NCBI RefSeq assembly: GCF_001061665.1
Contig: NZ_JVSP01000006.1
Coordinates: 106,039-170,038, forward strand
DNA length: 64,000 nt
From: Rothia mucilaginosa
GTDB lineage: Bacteria; Actinomycetota; Actinomycetes; Actinomycetales; Micrococcaceae
Direction of reading: 5' to 3'
This document shows positions 64,000 through 64,000 of the stretch, piece by piece. The position numbers and the translations under genes were made by a program. Within the stretch, counting starts at the first letter, position 1. Each line of letters opens with the position of its first letter. A model generated the notes under the pieces. That model had not been told where the DNA came from, searched no databases, and was given only the letters and a program-made list of their open reading frames with translations.

Positions 64000-64000
64000 T

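Overview
The window looks like a chromosome segment from a high-GC Gram-positive actinobacterium of the family Micrococcaceae, most likely the genus Rothia. This is inferred from gene content, gene order and codon use (strong G/C at third positions, AAGGAG-type ribosome binding sites, some GTG and TTG starts). It was not tested by any search. I recognise 41 protein-coding genes. I see no tRNA, rRNA, CRISPR array, transposase or phage gene, and no conventional DNA-binding transcription factor.

Left part (1-20.6 kb), mostly housekeeping. It holds rsgA, an oligopeptidase B-like peptidase, and a three-gene lipoprotein / membrane-fusion / MacB-type ABC transporter operon. Two copies of a large foldable intergenic repeat flank that operon in opposite orientation. 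Next come gatCAB, a resuscitation-promoting factor with a LysM domain, and ligA. A PP2C phosphatase is translationally coupled to a class III adenylate cyclase, followed by a PH-domain membrane protein and birA.

Middle part (20.6-43 kb). The birA-accD5-accE-maf-accA3 acyl-CoA carboxylase neighbourhood, familiar from other actinobacteria, is present but split. About 9.4 kb lies between accE and maf. It contains an Mrr-type nuclease gene, a very large relative whose nuclease motif appears lost, a DUF885 peptidase-like gene, and a YgiB-YgiC-like pair (a Ser/Gly-rich membrane protein plus a glutathionylspermidine-synthase-like ligase). After accA3 come an MHS-family transporter, an LpdA-type flavoprotein without redox cysteines, and mfd.

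Right part (43-64 kb), cell surface. Three long secreted paralogs share a fibrinogen-like YCD...GGGW module, a repeat-rich propeller-like region and a fibronectin-III-like tail. A lipoprotein gene sits between the second and third. A polysaccharide locus follows: CDP-alcohol phosphotransferase, GT2 glycosyltransferase, Wzy-like polymerase, Wzx-like flippase, a Wzz-like protein carrying what looks like a dead BY-kinase domain, and an Alg14/Alg13-type glycosyltransferase pair. A DUF2505 gene, a TagD-like cytidylyltransferase and sufU close the window.

The points most worth following up are: (1) the structured intergenic repeat family at 4.0-4.2, 8.64-8.82 and 8.92-9.0 kb; (2) the Mrr / degenerate multi-winged-helix Mrr pair inserted in the carboxylase cluster; (3) short direct duplications that span stop codons at several unrelated genes; (4) the adhesin-polysaccharide locus with its apparent pseudo-BY-kinase and no visible initiating sugar-phosphate transferase.
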